Below, piece by piece: positions 45,501 to 57,000 of a DNA stretch of 64,000 nucleotides. Numbering within the stretch: the stretch's first letter is position 1; the number at the start of each line of letters is the position of its first letter. A model generated the notes under the pieces. It did no database searches and was not told where the DNA came from. It saw only the letters and a program-made list of their open reading frames with translations. Source of the DNA: Luteolibacter rhizosphaerae (lineage in GTDB: Bacteria > Verrucomicrobiota > Verrucomicrobiia > Verrucomicrobiales > Akkermansiaceae); NCBI RefSeq assembly GCF_025950095.1, contig NZ_JAPDDR010000001.1, positions 248,001-312,000 of the forward strand, given 5' to 3'. A program made the position numbers and the translations under genes.

Positions 45501-46565
45501 ATGGAGACCCCGGGGCCGGCGAGGGACTCGGCCGAGGTGAGCGATCACGAATTGGCGACGCGCCTGAGCTATTTCCTCACCAGTAGCGGGCCGGATGATC
45601 GCTTGAGGGAGCTTGCCGCGGCAGGACGCTTGAAGGATTCCGATGCCTTGGCTGGTGAGGCGAGCCGTCTTCTCGGTTCGCCGCACCGGCTGGCAATCGA
45701 GTTCGGCACGCAGTGGCTGCATGTGCGGGGCATCGATCAGCTCGATGAGAAGAGCGAGACGGTGTTCCCGGAGTTCGTCGGGATCCGCAATGATCTCAAT
45801 GAGGAGCCGGTGAGGTTCTTCGAGGATTTCTTCCGAACAAACGCGAGCATCTTGGATTTGCTGGAGGCCGATCATGTGTTCGTGAACGGACGCCTGGCGA
45901 AATACTACGGGATCGAGGGTGTGGAGGGAGAGGAATGGCGGCGCGTGGACGGGGTCGCGAAGAAGGGCCGCGGCGGCATCCTTGGTTTCGGGGCTACCTT
46001 GGCGAAGCAGAGTGGTGCGTCGCGAACGAGCCCGATCCTGCGCGGCACTTGGGTCTGCGAGACTTTGCTCGGGGAGCACTTGCCGCCGCCGCCGAAGGAC
46101 GTGCCGCTGCTGCCGGAGCAGCCGCCTGCGAATCTCTCCGAGCGCGAGCTGACCGAGATGCATGCGAACCATCCCGCGTGCTCGCGCTGTCACGCAAAGA
46201 TCGATCCTTACGGCTTCTCCCTTGAGCACTATGATGCGATTGGTCGCTTCCGTGCGCTTGACCTGACCGGCAAGCCGGTGAATGCGAAGGCTGAGACACC
46301 GGATGGCAAGACCCTGGTGGGGATCGAGGGCTTGAGAAGCTACCTCGCGGGAGACCGGAAGGAGGATTTCGTGGGGCAGTTTTGTCGCAAGCTGCTGGGC
46401 TATGCCTTGGGTCGCGGCGTCTTGATCAGCGACGAGCCCCTGCTCGAGGAAATCGAGACGGCGCTGGTCGCGGATGGCTACCGGGTAGGCATCGCCGTGG
46501 ATAAGATTGTGCGGAGCAAACAATTTAGGGAGATTCGCGGGAAGGATCACCCGAACGATCATTGA
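42558..46565 (+). CDS. DUF1592-family secreted cytochrome (planctomycete-type)
   Basis: This 1335-aa protein has a short signal region (about 5-27) and a haem c motif CVSCH (about 42-46) of the PSCyt1 type. DUF1587 follows (about 125-190, RRLSNAEYTWTLRDLTG). A long middle part carries no clear domain, and the C-terminus holds the DUF1595/1592/1588/1585 set (about 910-1335, with DRAWRRPLADAEKEAL, LSYFLTSSGPDD and ACSRCHAKIDPYGFSLEHYD). These proteins are typical of Planctomycetes and Verrucomicrobia and are paired with DUF1552 proteins. The function is unknown; extracellular redox work is inferred. The family is usually about 800-1000 aa, so the middle is enlarged. Confidence 0.92.
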   Translation: MAGLMHFSRIHSCLWFTGVVLAARTQGAPFGDGIKPLLEQHCVSCHSEKKHKGDLNLERFETLDHALKEPRIWQQVIEQIEEGEMPPEDEPPLSAEDKEKLLGGVREMLHDAALANAGDPGPVVLRRLSNAEYTWTLRDLTGVGSLDPAREFPVDGAAGEGFTNAGAALVMSPALVSKYLEAAKDVAAHAVLLPDGIEFSPHTTRRDWTEVKLAAIREIYSRYSVPGEGMALNLQGLRFQTLDGGSLPLERYFAATLEDAGRLAEGEFKDVAATRQLSAKYLKILWDALNETDPSYPMAGIRELWQASKPGDGKVLADAVKGWQQSLWRFHSTGQIGKPNGPKSWQEAVTPIAKARELRLKIPGEWKGNAVVSLLTQDARDGSEGDAVRWEEPSLLHGKLPPIPLQQVEVFDAKLGELLGKESSRTVAYLEVLEELKAGKAQAVVVAERGLDERVLQRWIDLAGIGGSGTPEIRGHFKTKLSDIGGFPDVKGWGSAQTPSMTVNGAGETVRFSTLTLPPRSVSLHPSPDREASIVWRSPIAGKLRVSGEVTDADGSCGNGVAWRVDRISRSGRLGVAAGMMDNGGRDSFASEGEVAVGVGDLIALGINPRDGKHVCDTTQVSLVMTEVAGGASWDLKEVIDRVDDGNPLPDTAGHPEVWHFCATALKEENRSKLPEGSALAKWVKLVTDGGAREEVAAAAKAVQDLQAGAADVNEADLKLRSLLADIDGPMAWGVMALRGLEQDDLRAEGAGRMDFKIPARLAESAEVVVKATLESGSVVTSLAATDGSRSIHSGEMPVLAKDAAVERVSNGFGAFHSVFPAALCYSKIVPVDEVVTLRLFYREDEMLQRLVLDEGETAELDRLWDELEFVSLAPLKLVDAFEQLSQYVTQGGNPKEIEPMSQMVTEGADRFRAAMVAAEPGHVERVISFADRAWRRPLADAEKEALRQLYRKLRAEELAHEDAVRLVLARVLTAPAFLYKMETPGPARDSAEVSDHELATRLSYFLTSSGPDDRLRELAAAGRLKDSDALAGEASRLLGSPHRLAIEFGTQWLHVRGIDQLDEKSETVFPEFVGIRNDLNEEPVRFFEDFFRTNASILDLLEADHVFVNGRLAKYYGIEGVEGEEWRRVDGVAKKGRGGILGFGATLAKQSGASRTSPILRGTWVCETLLGEHLPPPPKDVPLLPEQPPANLSERELTEMHANHPACSRCHAKIDPYGFSLEHYDAIGRFRALDLTGKPVNAKAETPDGKTLVGIEGLRSYLAGDRKEDFVGQFCRKLLGYALGRGVLISDEPLLEEIETALVADGYRVGIAVDKIVRSKQFREIRGKDHPNDH

Positions 46566-46570
46566 GACCT

Positions 46571-47875
46571 ATGAGCATTCATCGCTTTTCGCGTCGTAGC
46601 TTCCTGCGTGGTGCCGGGGTGACCATGGCGCTGCCGTGGCTCGAATCGATGTCCGTGTGGGGCGACGAGACGAAGCCGCGTGAACCGGGGAGCGAGGCTC
46701 CCAAGCGCTTCGCGGTTTTCTTCTCGGGCAATGGTTTCCACTCGCGCGAGTGGTGGGCGAAGGGTGAGGGGAAGTCGATGGAGCTGGGCCGGGTGCTACA
46801 CCCGCTGGCGGACCTCCGCGAGAAGATGCTCTTCATCCGCGGGCTCTACAATGCGGAGGCTTTGAAGGGGAATATCCACAGCTCGCAAACCGGCAACCTG
46901 CTTTCCGGGGCGCCTCTGGCGAGCGGCGGTGAGATCCGCTCCTCGACCAGCGTGGACCAGTATCTGGCTCAGCAGATCGGGCGGGAGACGAAGTTGCCGA
47001 GCCTGGTGTTGGGCTGTGAGAAATCGAACCCCTCGGTCCACAAAAACTACTCGATGCTGTATAGCTCTCACATCTCGTGGAGCTCGCCGACGACGCCGAC
47101 CCCGCTGGAGGTGTATCCGGCCTTGGCCTTCGACCAGCTTTTCAAAGACAGCGCAAACCGCGGCGATCAGAGCGTGCTGGATGCCGTGTTGGAAGATGCC
47201 AAGGATCTGCGCCGCGGCGTGAGCGGCCAGGACCGGCACAAGCTGGACGAGTATCTGGACTCCGTGCGCGAGGTGGAGCAGCGGATCTCGAACGCGGGCA
47301 AGCGCGGCGAGCTTCAAGGTTGGCGGCCGACGCTCTCCGCACCGAACATCCCGCGGCCGGCGGACGGAATCCCTCAGGACGTGGCCGAGCACATGCGGCT
47401 GATGTGCGACATCCTCGTGCTGGCCTTCCAGACCGACACCACGCGGATCTGCACGCTGAAGCTGAACAACGATCACTCCGCGCTGCGTTTCCCGAATCTG
47501 GGGATCGATTACATGATCCACCACCTGCTCTCGCACACCGACAACGAGGATTGGCTGAAGGTGAACCAATTCTTCGTCGAGCAGGTGGCCTACATCGCGC
47601 GGAAGCTGGATTCGATCCGCGAGGGTGAGAAGACTCTTTTGGACAACTCGATGCTGCTCTTCTGTTCCTCCATGCTGCACGGAAATCACGATGCCAACCA
47701 ACTGCCGGTCGTCCTGCTCGGAGGAGGTGGGGGCACGCTCCAAGGCGGACGGGTGCTAGACTACATGGATCAACCGCAGCGGCAGATGTGCCGTCTCTAC
47801 CTGAGCGTGATGGAAAAGATGGGAGTGAAGCTCGCGGCCTTCGGCGATGCGGTCTCGCCCCTCGAAGGAGTCTGA
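46571..47875 (+). CDS. DUF1552 family Tat-exported protein
   Basis: ATG at 46571 gives a Tat signal (SIHRFSRRSFLRGAGVTMAL) and a 434-aa protein; the TTG at 46562 would overlap the upstream stop by 4 nt. DUF1552 traits include FFSGNGFHSREWW, NLLSGAPLASGGE, HKNYSMLYSSHISW and LLGGGGGTLQGGRVLDY. The gene follows the DUF1592 gene by 5 nt, the standard pairing in these phyla. A cofactor-binding exported enzyme is likely, given the Tat signal. Confidence 0.93.
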   Translation: MSIHRFSRRSFLRGAGVTMALPWLESMSVWGDETKPREPGSEAPKRFAVFFSGNGFHSREWWAKGEGKSMELGRVLHPLADLREKMLFIRGLYNAEALKGNIHSSQTGNLLSGAPLASGGEIRSSTSVDQYLAQQIGRETKLPSLVLGCEKSNPSVHKNYSMLYSSHISWSSPTTPTPLEVYPALAFDQLFKDSANRGDQSVLDAVLEDAKDLRRGVSGQDRHKLDEYLDSVREVEQRISNAGKRGELQGWRPTLSAPNIPRPADGIPQDVAEHMRLMCDILVLAFQTDTTRICTLKLNNDHSALRFPNLGIDYMIHHLLSHTDNEDWLKVNQFFVEQVAYIARKLDSIREGEKTLLDNSMLLFCSSMLHGNHDANQLPVVLLGGGGGTLQGGRVLDYMDQPQRQMCRLYLSVMEKMGVKLAAFGDAVSPLEGV

Positions 47876-47880
47876 GTTCT

Positions 47881-49170
47881 CTAGCTGTAGGTTCCGAGCA
47901 TCTGGTGGACGTTCTCGATGGCCATGCTGCCTTCGCCGACGGCGGCGCTGCAGCGCTTGACCGATCCAGAGCGGACATCTCCGGCGGCAAAGATACCGGG
48001 CCGGCTGGTTTCGAAAGGATACGGAGATCTGCCCGCATTCTGCCATGCAGGGCAGTCGGCGATGGCTGCGCCTGTCCGGATGAAGCCTTTCTCGTCCGTT
48101 GAAATCTCCGGCGGCAGCCAGTCGGTGCAAGGGCGGGCACCGATCATCGAGAACACCGCGGCGGCCTCGTGCATCTGCCGCTCGCCGCTTTGCGTGTTCT
48201 CGATCTCGATCCGCTCCAGTCGGCTTTCGCCGAACATCCTGCGGATTTCGGTGAAGCGCAGGATCTCGATGTTGGGCTGCGCTTCCACCCGTGTGGAGAG
48301 GTAGCTGGACATGCTCTTGGTAAGATCGCCGCCACGAATCACGAGGTAAACTTTGGCGGCGGTTTCCGAAAGGAACATCGCAGCTTGGCCTGCGGAATTG
48401 CCGCCGCCCGCGACGAAGACCATGGCCTTCCGGCAGGTCTGCGCCTCCATCGGTGTGGCGGCGTAGAAGACCCCCAAGCCTTCGAAGCGTTCGAGGTCTT
48501 CGGCATCGATCTTGTTGTATTGCGCTCCCGTGGCGATGATCACGCATTTCGAGCGCAGCACGCTGCGGCTGCCATCGATCCGGATCGCGGAGGAGTGCTC
48601 GCCCTCCGTGAATGCCAGCGAGAGCGCGCGTGAGGGCGTGGAGAACTTCGCGCCGAAGCGGTAGGCTTGAAGCTGAGCCCGGAAAGTCAGGTCCCCACCG
48701 CTGATCCCGGTCGGGAAGCCGAAGAAGTTCTCGATCAAGGAGGATGACCCCGCCTGTCCACCCGGCGCGAAGCTCTCGAGCACGACGGTGCAGAGTCCTT
48801 CCGAAGCGGCATTCACCGCCGCTGCGAGACCCGCAGGCCCGGCACCCACGATCGCGAGATCACAGAAGAGCTCCTCGTCCGTTTCCGAGGAGAGCTGCCG
48901 CAGCAGTCCGGTGATACGGGCGATCTCGAAGATACTCGGGTTCCTCGCGATCGAGCCGTCACCGGAAATCAGGGCGGGCAGGTCGTCATTCTCAATTCCG
49001 AGCCGTCTGCACAGGCTCTGGCATTCCTCGGTAGTGGAGTCCACCAGACGGTGCGGGATGTGATTCTTGTCGAGGAAGTCATCGATCCGCCGCGCTCCCT
49101 GGCATCCGGGGTTGGCCAAAACGCGGAAGCCCGCGAATTCGTTGTCCCGGCTCAGCCGCTCCCGCCGCAT
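47881..49170 (-). CDS. FAD-dependent pyridine nucleotide-disulfide oxidoreductase part of a frameshifted gene
   Basis: The frame contains a thioredoxin-like linker (DDFLDKNHIPHRLVDS) and a full two-dinucleotide-binding oxidoreductase (CDLAIVGAGPAGLAAAV for FAD, VFVAGGGNSAGQAAMFL for NAD(P)H, GIFAAGDVRSGSVKRC near the end). The redox CxxC of true thioredoxin reductases is missing: the place reads GVFYAATPMEA. By family, an N-terminal cyclic-nucleotide-binding domain should be fused in front; that domain is encoded in a different frame just upstream (49193-49567). Homology begins before ATG 49170, near 49210, so the gene is split by a shift. It could still be translated by restart at 49170. Confidence 0.8.
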   Translation of the reverse strand: MRRERLSRDNEFAGFRVLANPGCQGARRIDDFLDKNHIPHRLVDSTTEECQSLCRRLGIENDDLPALISGDGSIARNPSIFEIARITGLLRQLSSETDEELFCDLAIVGAGPAGLAAAVNAASEGLCTVVLESFAPGGQAGSSSLIENFFGFPTGISGGDLTFRAQLQAYRFGAKFSTPSRALSLAFTEGEHSSAIRIDGSRSVLRSKCVIIATGAQYNKIDAEDLERFEGLGVFYAATPMEAQTCRKAMVFVAGGGNSAGQAAMFLSETAAKVYLVIRGGDLTKSMSSYLSTRVEAQPNIEILRFTEIRRMFGESRLERIEIENTQSGERQMHEAAAVFSMIGARPCTDWLPPEISTDEKGFIRTGAAIADCPAWQNAGRSPYPFETSRPGIFAAGDVRSGSVKRCSAAVGEGSMAIENVHQMLGTYS

Positions 49171-49192
49171 GATGAAGGCGCGGACGATCGGC

Positions 49193-49567
49193 TCACCGAC
49201 CCCCGGAAGCTCCGACAAGCTCGCTCGCCGGAATCGAGAGCACCTCCGTTTTCTCCGCCCGCCCGCGGATGGAAGCGATCGCCGCAGTGCCGTTGAGCAT
49301 CGAGACTTCGCCGACGAAATCCCGCGGGCCGGGGGCGGCGAGAATCTGTTCGATCCCGTCGCGGCTCTCATACGCTTCGAGTTCGCCCTCGAGCACCACG
49401 ACCATCGGACAATCGCGGGACCCGGCACGGATCACGACTTCTCCCGCCCGCACGATCTCGCGCGTGCCGAGCGGCTCCAGAAGCGAAAGCTGATGGTCAT
49501 CCAGCTTCGGGAACGCGATGCTTTCCGTATCGCGGTAAAACTGCGCGTCGCGCTCTTCCGGGCTCAT
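49193..49567 (-). CDS. Cyclic-nucleotide-binding domain part of the same frameshifted gene
   Basis: This 124-aa frame (ATG 49567) encodes a cNMP-binding-type beta barrel (REIVRAGEVVIRAGSRDCPM, VVLEGELEAYE, FVGEVSMLNGTAAIASI) and stops at 49193 just after IPASELVGASGGR. In intact relatives the chain continues into the flavin oxidoreductase; here that continuation (GVGEPIVRAFIMRRERL) is in another frame, one base away, next to a run of five G (minus strand, 49200-49204). It is therefore the N-terminal half of the oxidoreductase gene. A true separate sensor protein is less likely. Confidence 0.75.
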   Translation of the reverse strand: MSPEERDAQFYRDTESIAFPKLDDHQLSLLEPLGTREIVRAGEVVIRAGSRDCPMVVVLEGELEAYESRDGIEQILAAPGPRDFVGEVSMLNGTAAIASIRGRAEKTEVLSIPASELVGASGGR

Positions 49568-49620
49568 GGCGCGAAACCATAGCCGGTTTTTGAAACAAGG
49601 AAATCAGCGAAACGTCGATC

Positions 49621-52311
<2,691 letters not shown>

Positions 52312-52322
52312 GGCTGATGAGG

Positions 52323-52360
52323 TAACCGCAGAGACGCAGAGATCGCGGAGGGTCGCGGAG
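52323..52360. repeat. Terminal inverted repeat, left
   Basis: It begins TAACCGCAGAGACGCAGAG and continues with further CGCGGAG-type units. It is the reverse complement, with about 6 mismatches in 38, of the right repeat. Confidence 0.7.
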
Positions 52361-52363
52361 TTC

Positions 52364-52753
52364 TTAATCGGTAAGGTTGTGCACGAGGCGCTTGAGGCCG
52401 TCTCGGAGGAGAGGAACATGAAAATTGATCAGAAGCCCGAGCGGCTTTCGGCTCATCCGGAGATAGGTAAGCAATTGGGCGCTGTGGACAGGTTTGAGAG
52501 CTTCGCCCGTCTTCAGTTCAACCACGATCTTGTCCTCCACAAGCAGGTCGATTCGGTAGGCGTCGGGAATGATCAAACCCTTGTAGGTGAGGGGAAGTAG
52601 AAGCTGCCGAACCGAAGATATTCCCCTTAGCGAGAGTTCATGGTGTAGCGATGCCTCATAAGAATGTTCTAACACTCCCGGCCCCAGCTCGCGATGAACC
52701 TCAATTGCCGCTCCGATCACCTGCTCGCTCAGAAGATTTAGTCCCTCATTCAT
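52364..52753 (-). CDS. GxxExxY family protein (PD-(D/E)XK-like)
   Basis: This 129-aa protein has the family motif GVLEHSY (G-x-x-E-x-x-Y, near 26-32, inside [15 protein letters not shown]) and a nuclease-like core [16 protein letters not shown] with acid and lysine residues spaced as in PD-(D/E)XK folds. The function of the family is unknown; a nuclease or DNA-processing role is inferred. ATG at 52753 directly follows the right repeat, and TAA at 52364-52366 lies just inside the left repeat. It lies on the same strand as both metH halves, so one transcript could cover all three. Confidence 0.93.
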   Translation of the reverse strand: MNEGLNLLSEQVIGAAIEVHRELGPGVLEHSYEASLHHELSLRGISSVRQLLLPLTYKGLIIPDAYRIDLLVEDKIVVELKTGEALKPVHSAQLLTYLRMSRKPLGLLINFHVPLLRDGLKRLVHNLTD

Positions 52754-52754
52754 A

Positions 52755-52792
52755 CTCTGCGCTCCTTCGCGAACTCTGCGCCTCTGCGGTTA
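52755..52792. repeat. Terminal inverted repeat, right
   Basis: On the minus strand this reads TAACCGCAGAGGCGCAGAG and continues. Its first three bases (TAA on the minus strand, 52790-52792) are the stop codon of the upstream metH half, so the repeat truncates that gene. Confidence 0.7.
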
Positions 52793-53887
52793 ATCTGCCA
52801 AGCTCGGCACCTCACGCGGCGCGATCCCCTTCACACCCTCGGCAATGGCCGCGATGTGTTCCGGCGTATTCCCGCAGCACCCCCCCGCAAGGTTGAGCAA
52901 ACCATCCACGGCAAACTCCTTCATGTAAGCGTTCATGTGTGGCGGCTCCAGATCGAAGCCCGTCGGAGCCAGTGGGTTCGGCAGCCCCGCGTTCGGATAG
53001 CAGGAAATGTGCGTGGCGGAGACCTTCGCCAATTCTTCCAGGTGAGGCTTCATCAGGTCCGGGCCCAGCGAGCAATTCAAGCCCACCGCCAGCGGATTCA
53101 CATGCGCCATCGCATTCCACATCGCCTCGACCTTCTGTGCGGAGATCATCGTCTCGCCACCGCGGCCGACCGCAGCGCTAACAATGATGGGAAGCTTCAG
53201 CACATCGGCATCGAAGACCTCCTGGATCGCGACGAGTGCCGCCTTCGCGTTGAGCGCGTCGAAGATCGTTTCCACCATCAGGATGTCGCAGCCCCCGGCG
53301 ATGAGGGCTCGCACCTGGCGAATGTAATCTTCCTTCACCTGGTCGAAGGTCACGGTACGGAAGCCCGCATCATTCGCATCCGGCGAGGTGCTGAGCGAAA
53401 CCGTCAAGGGCCCGATCGCCCCGGCGACATAGCGCTTGATGCCGGTGTCGTTTGCCACCCGGTCCGCCCATTCGCGGCAGAGTCGCGAGGACTCGAAATT
53501 GATCTCCCACGCAAGGTCACGGAGCATCGGGTCATCGATGATCTTTTGGAAGAACTCCGGATCCTTCACGCCACCATGCTCGCGCGGGTCATCGACGAAG
53601 AACTCGCTCTGGGCGATCGAAGTGCCCGAGAAGGTGTTCGTCTCGCAGATGTCGGAGCCGGCTTCGTAGAAACGCTTGTGAATGTCCCCGATCACATCCG
53701 GACGGGTGATGGAAAGGATGTCCCCGTTGTTCAGCAGGTCTTTGCTGTTGTTCGCGAAGCGCGGGCCGCGGGCATCGGACTCGATCAGGCCATACGTGCG
53801 GATCGTCGTGCCCATCGCGCCATCCAAGACGAGGATGCGCTGGCGGAGGGCTTGCTGAAGTTCGATCGTAGGATCGGGGCGGGGCAT
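52790..53887 (-). CDS. metH: Methionine synthase MetH, homocysteine-binding module (first half of a split gene)
   Basis: This 365-aa protein is the homocysteine methyltransferase module of cobalamin-dependent MetH. It has VLDGAMGTTIRTYG near the start and the zinc ligands GLNCSLGP and GGCCGN (one plus two Cys). It ends GIAPREVPSLAD with the stop formed by the right repeat of the inserted unit. The rest of MetH is in the gene at 49621-52311. In E. coli, isolated MetH modules can still carry out partial reactions, so a two-piece enzyme is possible; that is family knowledge, not shown here. No cobalamin or SAM riboswitch was recognised upstream. Confidence 0.95.
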   Translation of the reverse strand: MPRPDPTIELQQALRQRILVLDGAMGTTIRTYGLIESDARGPRFANNSKDLLNNGDILSITRPDVIGDIHKRFYEAGSDICETNTFSGTSIAQSEFFVDDPREHGGVKDPEFFQKIIDDPMLRDLAWEINFESSRLCREWADRVANDTGIKRYVAGAIGPLTVSLSTSPDANDAGFRTVTFDQVKEDYIRQVRALIAGGCDILMVETIFDALNAKAALVAIQEVFDADVLKLPIIVSAAVGRGGETMISAQKVEAMWNAMAHVNPLAVGLNCSLGPDLMKPHLEELAKVSATHISCYPNAGLPNPLAPTGFDLEPPHMNAYMKEFAVDGLLNLAGGCCGNTPEHIAAIAEGVKGIAPREVPSLAD

Positions 53888-54008
53888 GCCCGGAGGCTAG
53901 GACTGCCAGACGCTTTCGCAAGAGACAAATCTTCGTATCCGGATGCGTTGATGGGAGATGGTCAAGGTGTGAGAGAATGCCTACGGGTGGCACGATAATT
54001 CCTGTTTT

Positions 54009-54037
54009 TTGTAAATTCGGGACGAAAATTACATTAT
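54009..54037 (+). promoter_or_regulatory. Candidate sigma-70-type promoter for the M60 gene
   Basis: TTGTAA (54009-54014), a 17-bp spacer, then CATTAT (54032-54037), lies in an AT-rich patch 38 bp before the GTG at 54076. It supports that start over the ATG at 53977. The match is partial. Confidence 0.4.
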
Positions 54038-54075
54038 TGCTTCCAATTATAGAGTCCTTGGATACGGGTTTTTCC

Positions 54076-57000
54076 GTGAAACCCATCTTTTCCTCCCTAA
54101 AGGTGCTTTTGGTGACCTTATTTGCCGCATCATCTTGCTTGGCAGACCTGGCCGCCGACTTTGGCGCGCTCACCTCCGGTATCTCGGGGCAAGCCATCGC
54201 ATCCCCCGGGACTTCGGGCACGGTTGCCCCATTCGGTGCAGCCTCCTTTCCTGTCCTGCTGGGCACGGCCTCCCCGGTGCAGGCCCCCGCCGCCGCGGGG
54301 CGCCATGGCGATAGTTACGACCCTTCGGCTGGCCGTGCCGTCGCCTTCTCCCACACGGGCTTTTTTGACACGGGCGCCGGCGCGCGCAGCACGCTCTTCA
54401 CGAACTCGATCCTCTGGGCCAGCAAGCAAGCCGCTCCGGCAGGGACCACCGTCGCCATCGCGAGCAGCGCGGTCTCCTCCTCATTCGTGTCGGGACTCGG
54501 CTACACCACCACCGCGGTCGGGACCAATCTTACCGCCGCGAATCTCAGCAGCGCCCATGTGCTGGTCCTCAGCGCCCACGCCAACTTCACCGCGAGCGCG
54601 GTGACGAATATCAAGAACTTCGCCGCAGCAGGCGGGGGGATCGTGATCACCTCCACCCCGTGGGCTCTTGGCGCCAGTAACTACGCGAACGCGAACTCCA
54701 TCCTCGATCCCTTCGGCCTCTGCTACAGCCTCGACTACTCGGATGATTCTTCATGGACCGTTGCGGCCGCTGCCTACCCCGCTTTCCAATCCGCCCTTCC
54801 CGCTGCAGATGCTTTGATCGCCGATAAGGAAGGAACCGCGGTAATGAGCGCCGCCAATCGCAGCGCTGCCGCCAATGCCATCTTCCAGGTCACCCAGATC
54901 CGCATCGATATCCCCGCGCTTGCCGCGAAGCTCGCCTTGCTGAGCGATTCTGCCCACTACGGCATGATCGCTCCCACCGCCGCGGCTCCGATCAATACCA
55001 CCAACAAGCCGGTGGAGAAGATGATAGCGAGCTATCAGTCGAAGACCTTCGACCAACTCACTCCCGCCCAGCTCTTCGTCCACCCGAGCGCCTCCGATTT
55101 CCCCGGCTTGCCCACTGCCGGTGCGGCGACAGTGACCAAGACGGTTACGATCAACGGCAATACCTCCGTCGATTTCTACATGAACCAAGGCGGCCGCCCG
55201 ACCCGCTTCGAGACCGGCCTCTATGCCGCCCCGGGAGCCACCGTCACGATCACCATCCCGGGCGATAAGACCGCTCAAGGGATTCAGGCCCACATCTCCC
55301 CGAACGGTAGCCAGGACAGCACCTTCAACATCACGAACTGGACCTTCTTTCCGAAGCTATGGCGCAGGGTCGATCTCACCCAAGCCAGCACCCAGACCGG
55401 GCATGTCATGGGAGGGCTGATTACGCTCATGATCCCGCCGGGCAAGAGCTTGGGCAATTTCGAGGTGACGATCAGCGGCGCGATCGAGGCCCCGGTCTTC
55501 GTGCTCGGCCAGAATACGGACGCGGAATGGAATGCGACACTGAAAAGCAAGCCCGCCCCCTACGGCTACATCCAGAATAGCAAGCTGACCATCTATGTGC
55601 CAAAGACGCAGCTCGCGGCGATGAACAACCCCGAGGCCGTGACCGGCTACTGGAAGCAGGTGATGGACATCGCCGACGAGTACTACGGTTATACGACTTA
55701 CCGGAAGCGCGGCGAAGCGATCGCCACGGCACGCTACGTGGCTGCGGGAGCTGCTTACGCCAGCTATCCGATCGAGGCGGGCTGGGGGACCGGCTCCGAT
55801 GAGATGCTGGAGGGAGCCCGCATCAACGGCCATTGGGGCAACTATCACGAACTGGGTCACAACTATCAGGACATCTTCGACGGCACCTTCGTCATCGCGC
55901 TCAGCGCGGAGGTGGATGTGAACCTCTTCCCCGGGATGATTTACACCCTCCTGCACGACCGCACGGCTTGGGATGGAGCGCACTCGACCTATGATGCCAG
56001 CAGCCGCCTCCCGAAGCGCCAGCAGTACCTCGCCCTTTCCGATGCGGAGAAGACCTGGCAGAAGGCCCACGACATCACTCCCGTGGCCTATGACTTCTAC
56101 TTCAATCTCTCCGAGGCCTTCGGTTGGCAGGCCTTCAAGACAATGCTCACGCGCCTGATGCGCTACCTGCAGAGCCCGAGCAGCGCCACGGATCCCGCGC
56201 TGCACGCCCTCAGCAGCGGCGATGCGAATTTCAAGCGGAACCGCTTCTACATGCTGATGTGCGATGCCACCGGGCGGAATCTCGATAGCTACTTCCAGCG
56301 CTACGGTCTGGGCAAGGTGGGGGCAGGGCAGGAGATCACCCAATCGGTGAAGGATGCCATCGCGGCCAAGGGCTATCCGGTGTGGACCGACAACACGCCG
56401 ATCGACGCGCTCTCCACTCCATCGAATCTCCACGTCAGCGAGGATGCTTCACCGGGCACGGAGATCCACCAGCTCGTCGCCACCGATGCGGAGGAGCCGG
56501 GAACGATCTGGGATTACTCGATCACTGCGGGGAACACCGGCAATGCCTTCACCATCGATCGGCGCACCGGCAAGCTCCGCGTCCAGAAGGTCGATGCCGA
56601 GACGCTGGGTACCTACAACCTGACCGTGCAGGTGCAGGACAATGGCGTGCCCCGCTTCTCCACCACGAGCAGCTTCACCGTAGCGGTGGACAATGTCAGC
56701 GAGGCACCGCAACTCGAAGGCAAGCTCTTCACCGCCACCAGCGCGATGGCGAATGGAGCCTCCTTGGGCACCATGGGCCTCGCCATCGAGCAGGGTCGCA
56801 CCTTGGGCAGCCTGGAGATCGTCGCGGGGAATAGCGGGCAGTTCTCCATCAATCCGGCCACTCGTGCCATCACGGTTACGAATGCTGCCAGCTTGCCGAA
56901 TCCGGGCGTGGTGGTGCTTACAATCCGTGCGATTGATAGCGCGGGTGTCAGCGGCTTCGGCACCGCGACCATCTTGTGTAATCGTTCGACCGGGGTGCTG

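Larger units (their letters stand above)
52323..52792 (-). mobile_element. 470-bp GxxExxY element with terminal inverted repeats, inserted in metH
   Basis: The unit is bounded by imperfect 38-bp inverted repeats (52323-52360 and 52755-52792; 32 of 38 positions match by my count, with a core of TAACCGCAGAGRCGCAGAG) and holds only the GxxExxY gene. It sits exactly in the linker between the homocysteine and folate modules of metH. I could not define a target-site duplication. The mobile nature is inference from the repeats, the precise split and the single small gene. Confidence 0.6.

Noticed and set aside
44883..46562. 559-aa minus-strand frame
   Set aside because: Shadow of the DUF1592 gene; low-complexity composition.
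49193..49230. Programmed +1 frameshift in the cNMP/oxidoreductase gene
   Set aside because: A GGGGG slip before the stop is conceivable, but an indel or sequencing error at the homopolymer is simpler. Kept as a finding without claiming programming.
53888..54075. Possible cobalamin or SAM/SAH riboswitch upstream of metH
   Set aside because: I looked for the conserved core strings of these classes on the minus strand and did not find them; a TATAAT-like string near 54050 is the only promoter-like sign there.
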